Shown one piece after another: positions 16,869 to 23,928 of a stretch of 23,955 nucleotides of DNA. Each line of letters opens with the position of its first letter. Position 1 is the first letter of the stretch. A program made the position numbers and the translations under genes. The notes below the pieces were generated by a model. It was given only the letters and a program-made list of their open reading frames with translations, ran no database searches and was not told the origin of the DNA. Source of the stretch: an uncultured Selenomonadales bacterium (lineage in GTDB: Bacteria; Bacillota; Negativicutes; Selenomonadales; Selenomonadaceae); NCBI GenBank assembly GCA_937901445.1, contig CALDHY010000023.1, forward strand, positions 1-23,955, in the 5' to 3' direction.

Positions 16869-17738
16869 ATGAAATTCAAAAATAAAATTGCCGCCTTATC
16901 TGCACTTTTAATTTTACAAACTTTCGGCTCGGTAAACGCGGCGTCGATTGATGACGAAGTAGCAGCATTCGCCGCCGAGCAAGATAAAACCGGCGAAAAG
17001 GTTGAAATTTTCAACCCGGATTCTGTTGACGAAGATAAAAATAAGCCTAAAACTAAGGACGAAATTAAAGCTGAAGAAAAACGCCGCGAGCAGGAACGTG
17101 AAGCGGCGCGCAAAAAAATTAAGGAAGAACGCAAAAAAAGCCGTGACGAACTCAACGGCAAAGCTCCTATTTCCAGAAATCCCACGCCGCCCTTACGAAT
17201 AACAGCCAATAATTCTCAAACTGTTACACCGCCTGTTGAAATTGTTGACAAAAATAAAACCGCCGAAAATCAACCTGTAGAGGAATTGCCGCAAAATGTA
17301 ACCTTGCCCAATCCTATCACAACCTATGCAACCTTCAACGAAATTGTACAAGCCTTAGGTTTTACGCCGCTTTATATTCCAAAAAAATTCGGCTATGACG
17401 TTACGGCGATAATGACGATTGATAACCGCGTTGCCGAAATTCGCTACAGCCGCAAATGGGAGCCTAATGTTTCATTGCACATTCGGACTTATCGTCGCGC
17501 AGATAGTGAAGAATTAAAAGATATCAGCGGCGTACACGGCGTCAAATGGCGCGTCAATGTTACAAACGGAATTACAACTTACATTGCAAAAATCGACGAA
17601 AATAAACACGTTGCGGCGTGGGCTGTAGGCGGTTATACTTTTTCTGCTTACGTTGAAAATTTGTCTTTTGCCGCGTTTCATTCGCTGGTTGCAGATGAAC
17701 TCATTGACTTAACTAACCACTATTACTTGGGAATTTAA
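16869..17738 (+). CDS. Secreted protein with charged linker and DUF4367-like C-domain
   Basis: The 289-residue product begins with a classic Sec signal (basic start, hydrophobic core, cleavage likely after SVNA). Residues ~55-105 are a Lys/Glu/Arg-rich helical stretch, followed by a Pro/Thr/Asn-rich linker. Residues ~155-289 form a compact domain with LYIPKKFGYDV, AEIRYSRKW, LHIRTYR and AAWAVGGYTFSAYVE strand-like segments. That pattern resembles DUF4367-type domains found in exported Bacillota proteins, which I hold only as a suggestion. The ATG lies 9 nt after serC, with an AGGGTGAT site overlapping the serC stop. It may be periplasmic or attached to the cell wall; the function is unknown. 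Confidence 0.75.
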   Translation: MKFKNKIAALSALLILQTFGSVNAASIDDEVAAFAAEQDKTGEKVEIFNPDSVDEDKNKPKTKDEIKAEEKRREQEREAARKKIKEERKKSRDELNGKAPISRNPTPPLRITANNSQTVTPPVEIVDKNKTAENQPVEELPQNVTLPNPITTYATFNEIVQALGFTPLYIPKKFGYDVTAIMTIDNRVAEIRYSRKWEPNVSLHIRTYRRADSEELKDISGVHGVKWRVNVTNGITTYIAKIDENKHVAAWAVGGYTFSAYVENLSFAAFHSLVADELIDLTNHYYLGI

Positions 17739-17750
17739 AATTTTTTTATG

Positions 17751-17779
17751 TTGACGCAAAAACTTTTCAAAGTTATAAT
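17751..17779 (+). promoter_or_regulatory. Strong sigma-A promoter for the PTS gene
   Basis: TTGACG (17751-17756) and a perfect TATAAT (17774-17779) are separated by 17 nt. Transcription would start near 17786, leaving a leader of about 360 nt before the PTS ATG. Confidence 0.75.
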
Positions 17780-17822
17780 TAAGCGCGTAATAATTAATTT
17801 TTCATTATTTTTTCATTAGGTT

Positions 17823-17862
17823 TACAGATTCGAGTTTTTGGCTCGTGTACAGGAATTTTTTG
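17823..17862 (+). terminator. Leader hairpin, possible attenuator
   Basis: TACA-(GATT bulge)-CGAG (17823-17834) pairs with CTCGTGTA (17842-17849) around a T-rich loop. Five bases later comes a run of six T residues. It lies ~40 nt after the predicted transcription start. The stem is short and the T-run is offset, so this is a weak terminator or regulatory hairpin. Confidence 0.35.
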
Positions 17863-17938
17863 CTTTAAATATATTTTTGCCGAAATTATATGTCTTGTTT
17901 CTGTATGTGTAATTTTATTTTTTTGAAAGGAGTATGCG

Positions 17939-17953
17939 GTGAACAACATTTAA
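17939..17953 (+). CDS. Four-codon minigene (leader peptide MNNI)
   Basis: GAAAGGAG (17925-17932) is followed after 6 nt by GTG AAC AAC ATT TAA. The ribosome site is as good as that of any real gene in the window, but no longer frame follows. It could be a leader peptide whose translation affects downstream RNA folding, a remnant of a deleted gene, or chance. There is no direct evidence of translation. Confidence 0.3.
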   Translation: MNNI

Positions 17954-18147
17954 ATTAAAAGCGGAAAATTTTTACTCGAAAATGACTCTGCACAAATAAA
18001 AAATTCCGGCGGTTGCCGTCAATCATACAGAATTTTGCAGAATTTATTTTTGAACGTTTAAACAATTTTTCTGTGCGCAATAACACTCAATCGAATTGTA
18101 AACTTATTTTCCGTGTGTCTTTCTGAATTTTTAAAGGAGGGTAAAAC

Positions 18148-20076
18148 ATGAAGGACATTAAGATCAGCAGTCCGCTGAATGGTACACTGATTCCGTTGAA
18201 CCAAATCGACGACCCCGTATTTGGTAGCGGAGCAATGGGGCGCGGCATAGCCGTAAAAGATCCCGACGGGAAAGTCTATTCGCCTTTTGATGGTGAAATT
18301 ACAGTCTTTTTCCCGACAAAACACGCCATAGGGTTAAAATCTGATGACGGGATTGAACTTTTAATTCACGTCGGTATGGACACGGTTAAACTTAACGGCG
18401 AAGGCTTCACTGCAAAGGCTGACGTAGGCGATAAGGTTAAACGCGGTCAACTTTTGTTGGAGTTCGATTCAAACGTTATCAAAAAAGCCGGTTATCCTAC
18501 CACAACGCCGGTTGTCGTTACTAACCACACAGAATTTGGCGACATTACTTTTGAACTCAACAAACAGTCAATCACTGTAAAGGCGGCGGCAGATGATGCA
18601 GGTGCAGGCGGCGGTCCTGTTGAAAAAGATGCTGACGATGCACAGTATGACAACCTGCCGGATGAAGAGCGCGTTGCAAAATTGATTATGAAATATGTTG
18701 GCGGTCCGGATAACGTCCGTACTGCCGAACACTGCGCGACTCGTCTTCGTCTTATTGTCAACGATAAATCTAAAATCCAAGAAAAGAAAGTTGAAAATAT
18801 TGACGGCGTTAAAGGGCAATTCTTCGCCGCTCAACAGTACCAGATTATCTGCGGTACAGGTTTTGTTGACAAAGTTACAGAAGAATTTATTAAGTTAAAG
18901 CCTTCGCTTGCAGGCGGCGGCGGAAAAGAAGCCGCGTATGCCGAAATGAGCTTGTTACAGAAAATTTCCCGTACACTCGGCGACGTTTTCGTACCAATTA
19001 TCCCTGTCTTGGTTGCAACAGGTCTTTTCATGGGCGCGCGCGGTGCGTTGCTTTCACTCGGTAATGAATGGGATCCCACTTTCTTACTTATGACGCAAGT
19101 TTTGACAGATACGGCGTTTGCATTTTTGCCGGCTCTTGTCTGTTGGTCAACAATGAATAAATTTGGCGGTACAGCTGTTATCGGTATTGTTTTAGGTCTT
19201 ATGTTGGTTTTCCCCGGCTTGCCTAATGCTTACGCAGTTGGTGGCGCGGCTCAAGAACTTGCTGAAAAAGGTCTTACTTGGGTGGAAGCGTATGGAATGG
19301 AAGGCTGGGAAGGCAAAGTTCCGATTCCGTTGGATTTGGGATTCTTCACTGTTCCGCTCGTCGGTTATCAAGGTTCAGTTCTTCCTGCTCTTGTACTTGG
19401 TATTTTCGCTGCAAAATTGCAACATTGGCTCAAAACTTTTATCCCCGATATGATCGACTTAATCGTAACTCCTTTCTTGACATTAACCATTTCAATGGCT
19501 CTCGGTTTCCTCGTAGTTGGTCCTATCATGCACGGTCTTGAACAAGTTGTTTTCGGCGCAGTTCAAAACTTCTTGGGTATTCCGGTTCTTGGTGGTCTCA
19601 TCATTGGCGGTTTACAACAAGTTATCGTTATCTTCGGTGTTCACCACGTCTTCAGCGCGTTGGAAATTTACCTCCTTTCAACTCAAGGCTCCGACCCGTT
19701 CAATGCTATTATCACCTGCGCGACAATCGCACAAGGCGGCGCGGCATTGGCAGTTTCTCTCAAAACAGTTGACGGCAAAAAACGCGCTCTTTACATTTCT
19801 TCAACAGTTCCTGCATTCTTGGGAATTACCGAACCGGCAATTTTCGGTATTAACCTCCGCCTTATGAAACCGTTTATTTATGGTTGCTGCGGCGGCGCAG
19901 CAGGCGGCGCACTTTCAAGCTTTATGGGTCTTGCCGGTACAGGTATGGGTATTACAGTTATTCCCGGTATGCTCCTTTACATGAACGGACAAATTGTTCA
20001 ATACATCATTGTAAACATTGTTGCATTGGCAGTCGGATTCGGCTTGACTTACATGCTTTACAAATCTGAAGAATAA
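18148..20076 (+). CDS. PTS sugar permease EIIABC (sucrose/trehalose-type)
   Basis: The 642-residue PTS permease has domain order IIA-IIB-IIC. IIA (residues ~1-145) is of the EIIA-Glc type with His59 and the phosphorylated His74 in LLIHVGMDTVKLNGEGF. A Gly/Ala-Asp linker leads to IIB (~172-255), with the phosphorylated Cys196 in EHCATRLRL. IIC (~280-640) has about ten membrane helices, including IIPVLVATGLFMGA, an IVLGLMLVFPGLPNAYAV segment, VIFGVHHVF and GITEPAIFGINLR. It takes up a sugar and phosphorylates it with phosphate from HPr. The IIC region looks closest to the sucrose/trehalose branch, but no hydrolase or regulator is adjacent, so the sugar is not fixed. AAAGGAGGG precedes the ATG. 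It is a single-gene unit with its own promoter and terminator. Confidence 0.9.
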   Translation: MKDIKISSPLNGTLIPLNQIDDPVFGSGAMGRGIAVKDPDGKVYSPFDGEITVFFPTKHAIGLKSDDGIELLIHVGMDTVKLNGEGFTAKADVGDKVKRGQLLLEFDSNVIKKAGYPTTTPVVVTNHTEFGDITFELNKQSITVKAAADDAGAGGGPVEKDADDAQYDNLPDEERVAKLIMKYVGGPDNVRTAEHCATRLRLIVNDKSKIQEKKVENIDGVKGQFFAAQQYQIICGTGFVDKVTEEFIKLKPSLAGGGGKEAAYAEMSLLQKISRTLGDVFVPIIPVLVATGLFMGARGALLSLGNEWDPTFLLMTQVLTDTAFAFLPALVCWSTMNKFGGTAVIGIVLGLMLVFPGLPNAYAVGGAAQELAEKGLTWVEAYGMEGWEGKVPIPLDLGFFTVPLVGYQGSVLPALVLGIFAAKLQHWLKTFIPDMIDLIVTPFLTLTISMALGFLVVGPIMHGLEQVVFGAVQNFLGIPVLGGLIIGGLQQVIVIFGVHHVFSALEIYLLSTQGSDPFNAIITCATIAQGGAALAVSLKTVDGKKRALYISSTVPAFLGITEPAIFGINLRLMKPFIYGCCGGAAGGALSSFMGLAGTGMGITVIPGMLLYMNGQIVQYIIVNIVALAVGFGLTYMLYKSEE

Positions 20077-20101
20077 TTTTCAATCGAATAAATTTCAATC
20101 T

Positions 20102-20140
20102 TCCTCAAGCGGGCAATTTCGCCTGTTTGGGGATTTTTTT
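20102..20140 (+). terminator. Rho-independent terminator after the PTS gene
   Basis: TCCTCAAGCGGGC and GCCTGTTTGGGGA pair (with G-U pairs) around AATTTC and end in a run of eight or more T residues, 25 nt past the PTS stop codon. Confidence 0.85.
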
Positions 20141-20189
20141 TATTTTGGATTATAATTTTTTTATCTTTAAATATACTTTCTTTTTGGCG

Positions 20190-20213
20190 CAAAAACGGAG
20201 TGCGGCGGGCGAC
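20190..20213 (+). repeat. Right-end fragment of the 114-bp element (copy C)
   Basis: AAAAACGGAGTGC followed by GGCGGGCGAC matches the right end of copy A base for base. The left part of the element is missing; upstream there is only a CTTTCTTTTTGGCG run. The remaining sequence from 20214 to 20348 shows no gene, hairpin or repeat that I can identify. Confidence 0.6.
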
Positions 20214-20348
20214 TCAATTACAAAATTTTGTCAGTCGTATTTGCGTTTAAAAGGCTCTTAGACGCACGCAGAATTTTTTTAAGTATAAACTTACCAAAAC
20301 AATCTAAAAAACGCTTACAGGGCATTTTAGGCGCAAATAAACGGCAAT

Positions 20349-20377
20349 AAAAAAGACTAAGGAAAAATTCCCTAGTC
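20349..20377 (-). terminator. Terminator for the small exported protein gene
   Basis: On the minus strand GACTAGGGAA and TTCCTTAGTC pair (one G-T type mismatch) and are followed by six T residues (20354-20349). It lies 33 nt past the stop at 20410. One arm is formed by the last heptamer of the adjoining array. Confidence 0.65.
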
Positions 20378-20412
20378 CTTATTTCCTAATCCCTATTCCC
20401 TATTCCCTATCA
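20371..20412 (-). repeat. Heptamer tandem array abutting a stop codon
   Basis: Six consecutive 7-base units on the plus strand read CCTAGTC, CTTATTT, CCTAATC, CCTATTC, CCTATTC and CCTATCA. In the direction of the adjacent gene this is GAATAGG-like. The array includes the TGA stop codon of the gene at 20410-20955 and runs into its terminator. Confidence 0.65.
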
Positions 20413-20955
20413 ATATAAATTCATAGTTTTTGCAACTTCCTTGAGGCATTTTTCAAAAGCTCCGCGACGCGCGCGCAAGTTACTTGTTTTTGAAATAAAA
20501 TCTTGACTTGTGGTGGAAGATTTGGCAATTTTTGAACTGTCAACTAAATAAGCGTCAAGCTGAATGGTAATTCTGTTTTTCTGACGAGATTTAGCATTAT
20601 TTTGAGTGTCAATGGTTTCATTCAATTTTAAAAATAAAACGTTGCTGTAGCCGTTGCTTGAAACAAATTCAATCATGTCTTGTTTATTTGGCAGATGTTC
20701 GCCAATGTCGTATTTTTCAATCATAAACATTTGATAGTTGCTTTGAATTTCATCGCCGCATTCGTACAAAGTTTTCGTTTTGGAGCCGAGCGTTTTTTGA
20801 ATGAGTTTGTAATAATCCTGCGTTTTAAATTCTGCGCCGCCAATTATAACAACTTTTGTACTGCCATAGGTGCTGCCGGTTGCAGTTTGCGCGGCAAATG
20901 CTGTACAAGAAATTAACGCCATAACCATTGCCGCCAATAAAAATATTTTTTTCAA
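20410..20955 (-). CDS. Small exported protein or lipoprotein, unknown function
   Basis: The 181-residue product starts with a signal peptide. The stretch MALISC fits a lipobox with Cys17 as the lipidation site, although an Ala-x-Ala site (TAFAA) a few residues later would suit ordinary signal peptidase, so lipidation is uncertain. The mature part alternates strands and helices: KVVIIGGAEF, a YYKLIQKTLGS helix, SNVLFLKLNET, and RITIQLDAYLVDSS, with a basic C-terminal helix. This looks like a small alpha/beta domain, but I recognise no family. The start is TTG 20955, with GGAGG 8 nt upstream; no ATG is available nearby. A good promoter lies at 20986-21014 and a terminator follows, so it is monocistronic. 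Confidence 0.75.
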   Translation of the reverse strand: MKKIFLLAAMVMALISCTAFAAQTATGSTYGSTKVVIIGGAEFKTQDYYKLIQKTLGSKTKTLYECGDEIQSNYQMFMIEKYDIGEHLPNKQDMIEFVSSNGYSNVLFLKLNETIDTQNNAKSRQKNRITIQLDAYLVDSSKIAKSSTTSQDFISKTSNLRARRGAFEKCLKEVAKTMNLY

Positions 20956-20985
20956 AGTAATTACCTCCCAAAATTTTTACAGCTA

Positions 20986-21014
20986 ATTCTGCAACAAAAC
21001 GGCGCGGCTGTCAA
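20986..21014 (-). promoter_or_regulatory. Promoter of the small exported protein gene
   Basis: On the minus strand a perfect TTGACA (21014-21009) and CAGAAT (20991-20986) are separated by 17 nt. It is back to back with the region that must drive the ACT gene, where TATATT (21039-21044) is a candidate -10 box on the plus strand. Confidence 0.6.
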
Positions 21015-21063
21015 CTGTACAAAATTTCGGCGTTGTGCTATATTACGCGGCGAGGTGATTTTT

Positions 21064-21333
21064 ATGAAATTGGTTATTACTGTTGTTGGAAAGGATAGAG
21101 TTGGAATTATTGCGGCGGTTACGAAAATTCTTGCCGATAATGAAGTTAATATTCTTTCAATCAACCAAAATATTTTAAACGGATTTTTCAATATGATTCT
21201 GTTTGCAGAAGCGAATGAAAGTAAAATTCGGCTTGTCGATTTACAGGCGGCACTCAAGGCGCAGGGTGAAGAAATTGGCGTCGAAATTAAAACTCAACAC
21301 CAAGATATTTTTGACGCCATGCATAAAATTTAA
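21064..21333 (+). CDS. ACT-domain protein (UPF0237 type)
   Basis: The 89-residue protein is a single ACT domain followed by a short helical tail ending in HQDIFDAMHKI, which is typical of the UPF0237 group. The opening VITVVGKDRVGIIAAVTKILAD and NEVNILSINQ segments are the ligand-binding strand-loop-helix of ACT domains. The family is presumed to sense an amino acid or act through an unidentified partner; its exact role is not known. The ATG at 21064 is preceded by GAGGTGATTTTT; an upstream in-frame GTG lies inside this ribosome site and is rejected. It lies between an exported protein gene (divergent) and ilvN (convergent). Confidence 0.9.
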   Translation: MKLVITVVGKDRVGIIAAVTKILADNEVNILSINQNILNGFFNMILFAEANESKIRLVDLQAALKAQGEEIGVEIKTQHQDIFDAMHKI

Positions 21334-21366
21334 GGGCTAAGGGTTAAGAGCTAAGGGCTAAGGATT
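21332..21366 (+). repeat. Heptamer tandem array abutting the ACT gene stop
   Basis: Five 7-base units, AAGGGCT, AAGGGTT, AAGAGCT, AAGGGCT and AAGGATT, begin inside the TAA stop codon of the ACT gene and end just before its terminator. The pattern matches the array at 20371-20412: same unit length, purine-rich on the coding strand, overlapping the stop, with a terminator next to it. Confidence 0.65.
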
Positions 21367-21378
21367 AGGGGAAAATAG

Positions 21379-21404
21379 GTCGCTCCAACAGGGCGGCTTT
21401 TTTT
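21379..21404 (+). terminator. Rho-independent terminator after the ACT gene
   Basis: GTCGCTC (21379-21385) and GGGCGGC (21391-21397) pair over 7 bp with a CAACA loop, directly followed by seven T residues. Confidence 0.75.
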
Positions 21405-21428
21405 ATTGTACAACTTCAGGCTAATATT

Positions 21429-21959
21429 TTATAAAAGATTTTTGCTGTAATATTCTCCTTCACTTTTATAATCTTCAATGGTATTTTCGCCGCGTTCAAG
21501 AGCGATTAAGCCCGTGCGGATGACTTCCAAAATTCCATAGGGCGCAAGCAAGCGCGTAAAGGCAGTAACTTTTTCGTCGTTGCCGGTAATTTCAAAAATT
21601 AAATTCGTCGGTTGCACGTCTACAACGTGGGCGCGGAAAAGTTCAGCCATTTTTAAAACGTCAAGGCGGTTGTTATCGTCAGCTTTAACTTTTATCATAG
21701 TCATTCCGCGCGTTACGGCGTTTGCAGAATCGAGGCGTTGCACTGCGCGAACAACGGGCATTTTTTCAAGTTGCTTAATCATTTGGTCGATTAAATTTGC
21801 GTCGCCATGTACAACAACCGTAATTCTGGAAAATTCCGGCGATTGAGTAACACCGACTGAAAGACTGTCAATATTAAATTCACGGCGGCTGAACATACTG
21901 GCTACTCGAACCAAAACGCCCGGCTGATTTTCTACGTACACCGACAAAACGTGTTTCAT
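21429..21959 (-). CDS. ilvN: Acetolactate synthase small (regulatory) subunit
   Basis: The 176-residue IlvN/IlvH protein is the regulatory subunit of acetohydroxyacid synthase; it activates the catalytic subunit and mediates valine feedback inhibition. The N-terminal ACT domain shows LSVYVENQPGVLVRVASMFSRR and FNIDSLSVG, and the C-terminal domain ends IRTGLIALERG. ATG 21959 has AAAGGAG 8 nt upstream; the TTG just before it is less likely. The large-subunit gene ilvB, normally directly upstream, is absent: this gene has its own promoter (21997-22025). It converges on the ACT gene, so ilvB must be elsewhere. Confidence 0.93.
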   Translation of the reverse strand: MKHVLSVYVENQPGVLVRVASMFSRREFNIDSLSVGVTQSPEFSRITVVVHGDANLIDQMIKQLEKMPVVRAVQRLDSANAVTRGMTMIKVKADDNNRLDVLKMAELFRAHVVDVQPTNLIFEITGNDEKVTAFTRLLAPYGILEVIRTGLIALERGENTIEDYKSEGEYYSKNLL

Positions 21960-21996
21960 CAAAAAAACTCCTTTCAGTCAGGTTGCTAACTTGTGA

Positions 21997-22025
21997 ATTA
22001 TACTACCGCACGTTGAAACTTTCAA
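21997..22025 (-). promoter_or_regulatory. ilvN promoter with palindrome over the -35 box
   Basis: On the minus strand TTGAAA (22025-22020) and a perfect TATAAT (22002-21997) are spaced by 17 nt. The -35 box is one half of an almost perfect palindrome, TTGAAAGTTTCAA (22025-22013), where a repressor could bind. Confidence 0.7.
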
Positions 22026-22115
22026 CAAAAATATTTTCTGAAATTGTCCCGCCGTAACAACAAAAATAAAAATCTTTGTGCTATATTGCAGAAAATTATA
22101 ATGAAGGTGATTAAA

Positions 22116-22550
22116 ATGGCAAATTCAAAATTCGCTTGCCCGCATTGCGGCTCGGATAATATTCAAAGATGCTCAATTATTTATCAAAGCGGCACTTCAA
22201 GTCATAATTCAGTTACAACTGTCAATGGAAATGTTGAGGCTGAAACTTCAGGCAGTTCAAGTACAAATTTGGCGCAGGAAGTCGCCCCGCCTCAAAAACA
22301 GGAAGAAAATTACGCCGGAATGTTCATTTGCGGAGCAATAGCTCTTTTTTGTGGCTATGATATTTTACATACAGGATTTTCTTTTTTAGAATTGGGATTG
22401 GCAGCGTTTTTTGGCTTTTCTGCTTATACACTTAATGATTCAAATGAAAAAGCTTCAGCCTATAACGAAAAACAATTTCCCATAGACTATGAAACGTGGC
22501 AACATTCATACATTTGTTACAGGTGCGGCAACCGCTTTATAATTCATTGA
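22116..22550 (+). CDS. Zinc-ribbon membrane protein
   Basis: The 144-residue protein has CPHCGS at residues 8-13 and a second CxxC pair (CYRCGNRF) at the extreme C-terminus, together the four Cys of a zinc ribbon. Between them are a Ser/Thr/Gly/Asn-rich low-complexity stretch and one or two membrane helices (AGMFICGAIALFCGYDIL and FLELGLAAFFGFSAYTL). With both Cys pairs outside the membrane, a cytosolic zinc-binding head on a hairpin anchor is plausible. The start is ATG 22116 after GAAGGTGAT; the longer frame has no ribosome site. The last 14 bases overlap the 3' end of the opposing lipase gene. The function is unknown. Confidence 0.7.
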   Translation: MANSKFACPHCGSDNIQRCSIIYQSGTSSHNSVTTVNGNVEAETSGSSSTNLAQEVAPPQKQEENYAGMFICGAIALFCGYDILHTGFSFLELGLAAFFGFSAYTLNDSNEKASAYNEKQFPIDYETWQHSYICYRCGNRFIIH

Positions 22551-23781
22551 CAGTTTTTTCTCTGTCGTCGCGCAGAAATTCCTGTCCGAAAAACGCCGCG
22601 CCCAAAATTGTTACTGAAGTTGTTGTCATTCCTGAAGTATTCATTGTCAACAAATGCCCTTGCGCGTCAAAGATTAATTCTTCAAGCGTTACTCTCATTG
22701 TTCGTTGTTTAGCGTCCCTTACCGGCTTTGTATGAATCAGCGGTACGATTATAAATTTACTGCCGGATTTTTTCACCGCGTCAAGATATTCACTGACGCT
22801 GTAGGAAAAATCATCGGCTTTTTTTATTTCTGTAAAATTCGGCTCGCCAAATGTAACATTTGAAAATCTTGAGGCGTAACCGTCGCGCAGAATTGATTTT
22901 ATATATTTTTCGTTAATCGACTTGAAACTGTCTTTTACGATTTTAATTGGCGCAATGTAAACCGGCGTATCAATTTTATTTTTAAAGTTAAATTCCAATT
23001 CGGCGTCATAAAAATTTCTCAAGGCAGTATCTAAATAAAGTGCCATTGAGTGGCTGTAGTGCGTCGAAGATTCAACTTGCTTGTATTTTACAACTTCGCC
23101 GAAATGTGCGTAGCCGAAAAGTTTTAACGATACGTCGATTGGGTCGCTGTCCATTACAACGCGCGTTAAATTCATTTTATCATTATAAAAATCTGCAAAG
23201 GCTTTATTTCCAATGGCGGGCGCGCCAAAAGTTATGACTTTAATTTTGCTCATATCTGCGCCTGCGTCAACAAGCCGCGCCGCTATCATCATTGAAATTG
23301 CGCCGCCCAAACTGTGTCCCGTAAGATAAATTTTTTCGTCGGGGTGGTTGTCAATGTATTCAACCAAAAAATCTAAAATTCCTTCAGAAAGTGCGGCGTC
23401 CGCGTAGTCACGAAAACCGCGATGCACCAAAATTTTTTCGTCAGAATCTTTGAACGGCACGGGCTTTATTTTTACGTCAATTTCAAAATCTTTTATATCT
23501 TCAGTACCCGTGATAAAAAAAACTTTCGTAACGTTGCCCGCCGCGTCTGTGTTGCTCATAAAATGCATTTTGACATTAATTTTTTCAGAGGGACTTTCAA
23601 ACACGTTCATTTTCCAGCCGCGCACTTCAAAAAATCTTTTGGCTAAATCGCCGCTCTCATCGCTGTAAGCCGCTGTTGAACTTAGCGCGCAAATTAAATA
23701 TTCCGTTTCTGAATTCATTTCTTCAGCGCAAGCCGTGCCAAAATTTAAAAGTATCGCCAGCAGTATTAGTAATTTTTTCAT
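22537..23781 (-). CDS. Secreted class-3 lipase-like protein
   Basis: The 414-residue protein opens with a signal peptide (hydrophobic core, likely cleavage after TACA). The alpha/beta-hydrolase domain (~residues 25-260) follows the class-3 lipase plan: a KILVHRGFRDYADAA segment, nucleophile Ser157 in LTGHSLGGA, ITFGAPAIGN, an acidic RVVMDSDPID segment (Asp213), and a candidate His at 241 or 244 in STHYSHSMALYLD. The C-terminal ~150 residues are an extra domain rich in charged strands with no family I recognise, including a near-terminal TSGMTTTSVTILGAAFFG hydrophobic patch that might contact the membrane. AAAGGAG precedes ATG 23781. The 114-bp element copy B begins 33 nt upstream, so the promoter may lie in or beyond it. 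The substrate (lipid or ester) is not predictable. Confidence 0.85.
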   Translation of the reverse strand: MKKLLILLAILLNFGTACAEEMNSETEYLICALSSTAAYSDESGDLAKRFFEVRGWKMNVFESPSEKINVKMHFMSNTDAAGNVTKVFFITGTEDIKDFEIDVKIKPVPFKDSDEKILVHRGFRDYADAALSEGILDFLVEYIDNHPDEKIYLTGHSLGGAISMMIAARLVDAGADMSKIKVITFGAPAIGNKAFADFYNDKMNLTRVVMDSDPIDVSLKLFGYAHFGEVVKYKQVESSTHYSHSMALYLDTALRNFYDAELEFNFKNKIDTPVYIAPIKIVKDSFKSINEKYIKSILRDGYASRFSNVTFGEPNFTEIKKADDFSYSVSEYLDAVKKSGSKFIIVPLIHTKPVRDAKQRTMRVTLEELIFDAQGHLLTMNTSGMTTTSVTILGAAFFGQEFLRDDREKTVNEL

Positions 23782-23814
23782 TTTGAAAAACTCCTTTCTT
23801 TATAAATGAGAGAT

Positions 23815-23928
23815 GTCGCGCGCCGCACTCCGTTTTTACCGGCAACGTTAAAATTTCGGCAACGCATGCAAACGCGGCTAAAACTTTAAATTACTTTTTT
23901 TTCGACGCGAAAAACGCAGGCGAGCGAC
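23815..23928 (-). repeat. 114-bp dispersed element, copy B (inverted)
   Basis: It has the same length as copy A and the opposite orientation. Its termini are GTCGCGCGCC (23815-23824) and GGCGAGCGAC (23919-23928), each with one change from copy A. The outer blocks match closely: TGCGTTTTTCGCGTCGAA on one side, AACGTTGCCGGTAAAAACGG on the other. The interior is only loosely similar, sharing an AGCCGCGT core. Beyond 23928, GCTTCTTTCTTTTG also matches the flank of copy A, so the unit may extend past the window edge. Confidence 0.7.

Larger units (their letters stand above)
17786..18147 (+). promoter_or_regulatory. Long untranslated leader of the PTS gene
   Basis: This stretch has no gene longer than four codons. 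It holds a hairpin at 17823-17849, a minigene at 17939-17953, a short GC stem near 18006-18020 (CGGC...GCCG), and an AAAGGAGGG ribosome site before 18148. Leaders of this length before PTS genes often carry antiterminator (BglG/LicT-type RAT) or other attenuation signals, but I could not match the RAT consensus here. The control mechanism is therefore open. Confidence 0.5.

Noticed and set aside
17821..17855. BglG/LicT-type RAT antiterminator site
   Set aside because: The hairpin is present, but the conserved RAT bases (GGATTGTTAC and GGCAAAACC-like blocks) are missing.
20371..20412. Possible CRISPR-like array
   Set aside because: The units are 7 bases, contiguous and degenerate, with no spacers and no cas genes in the window.
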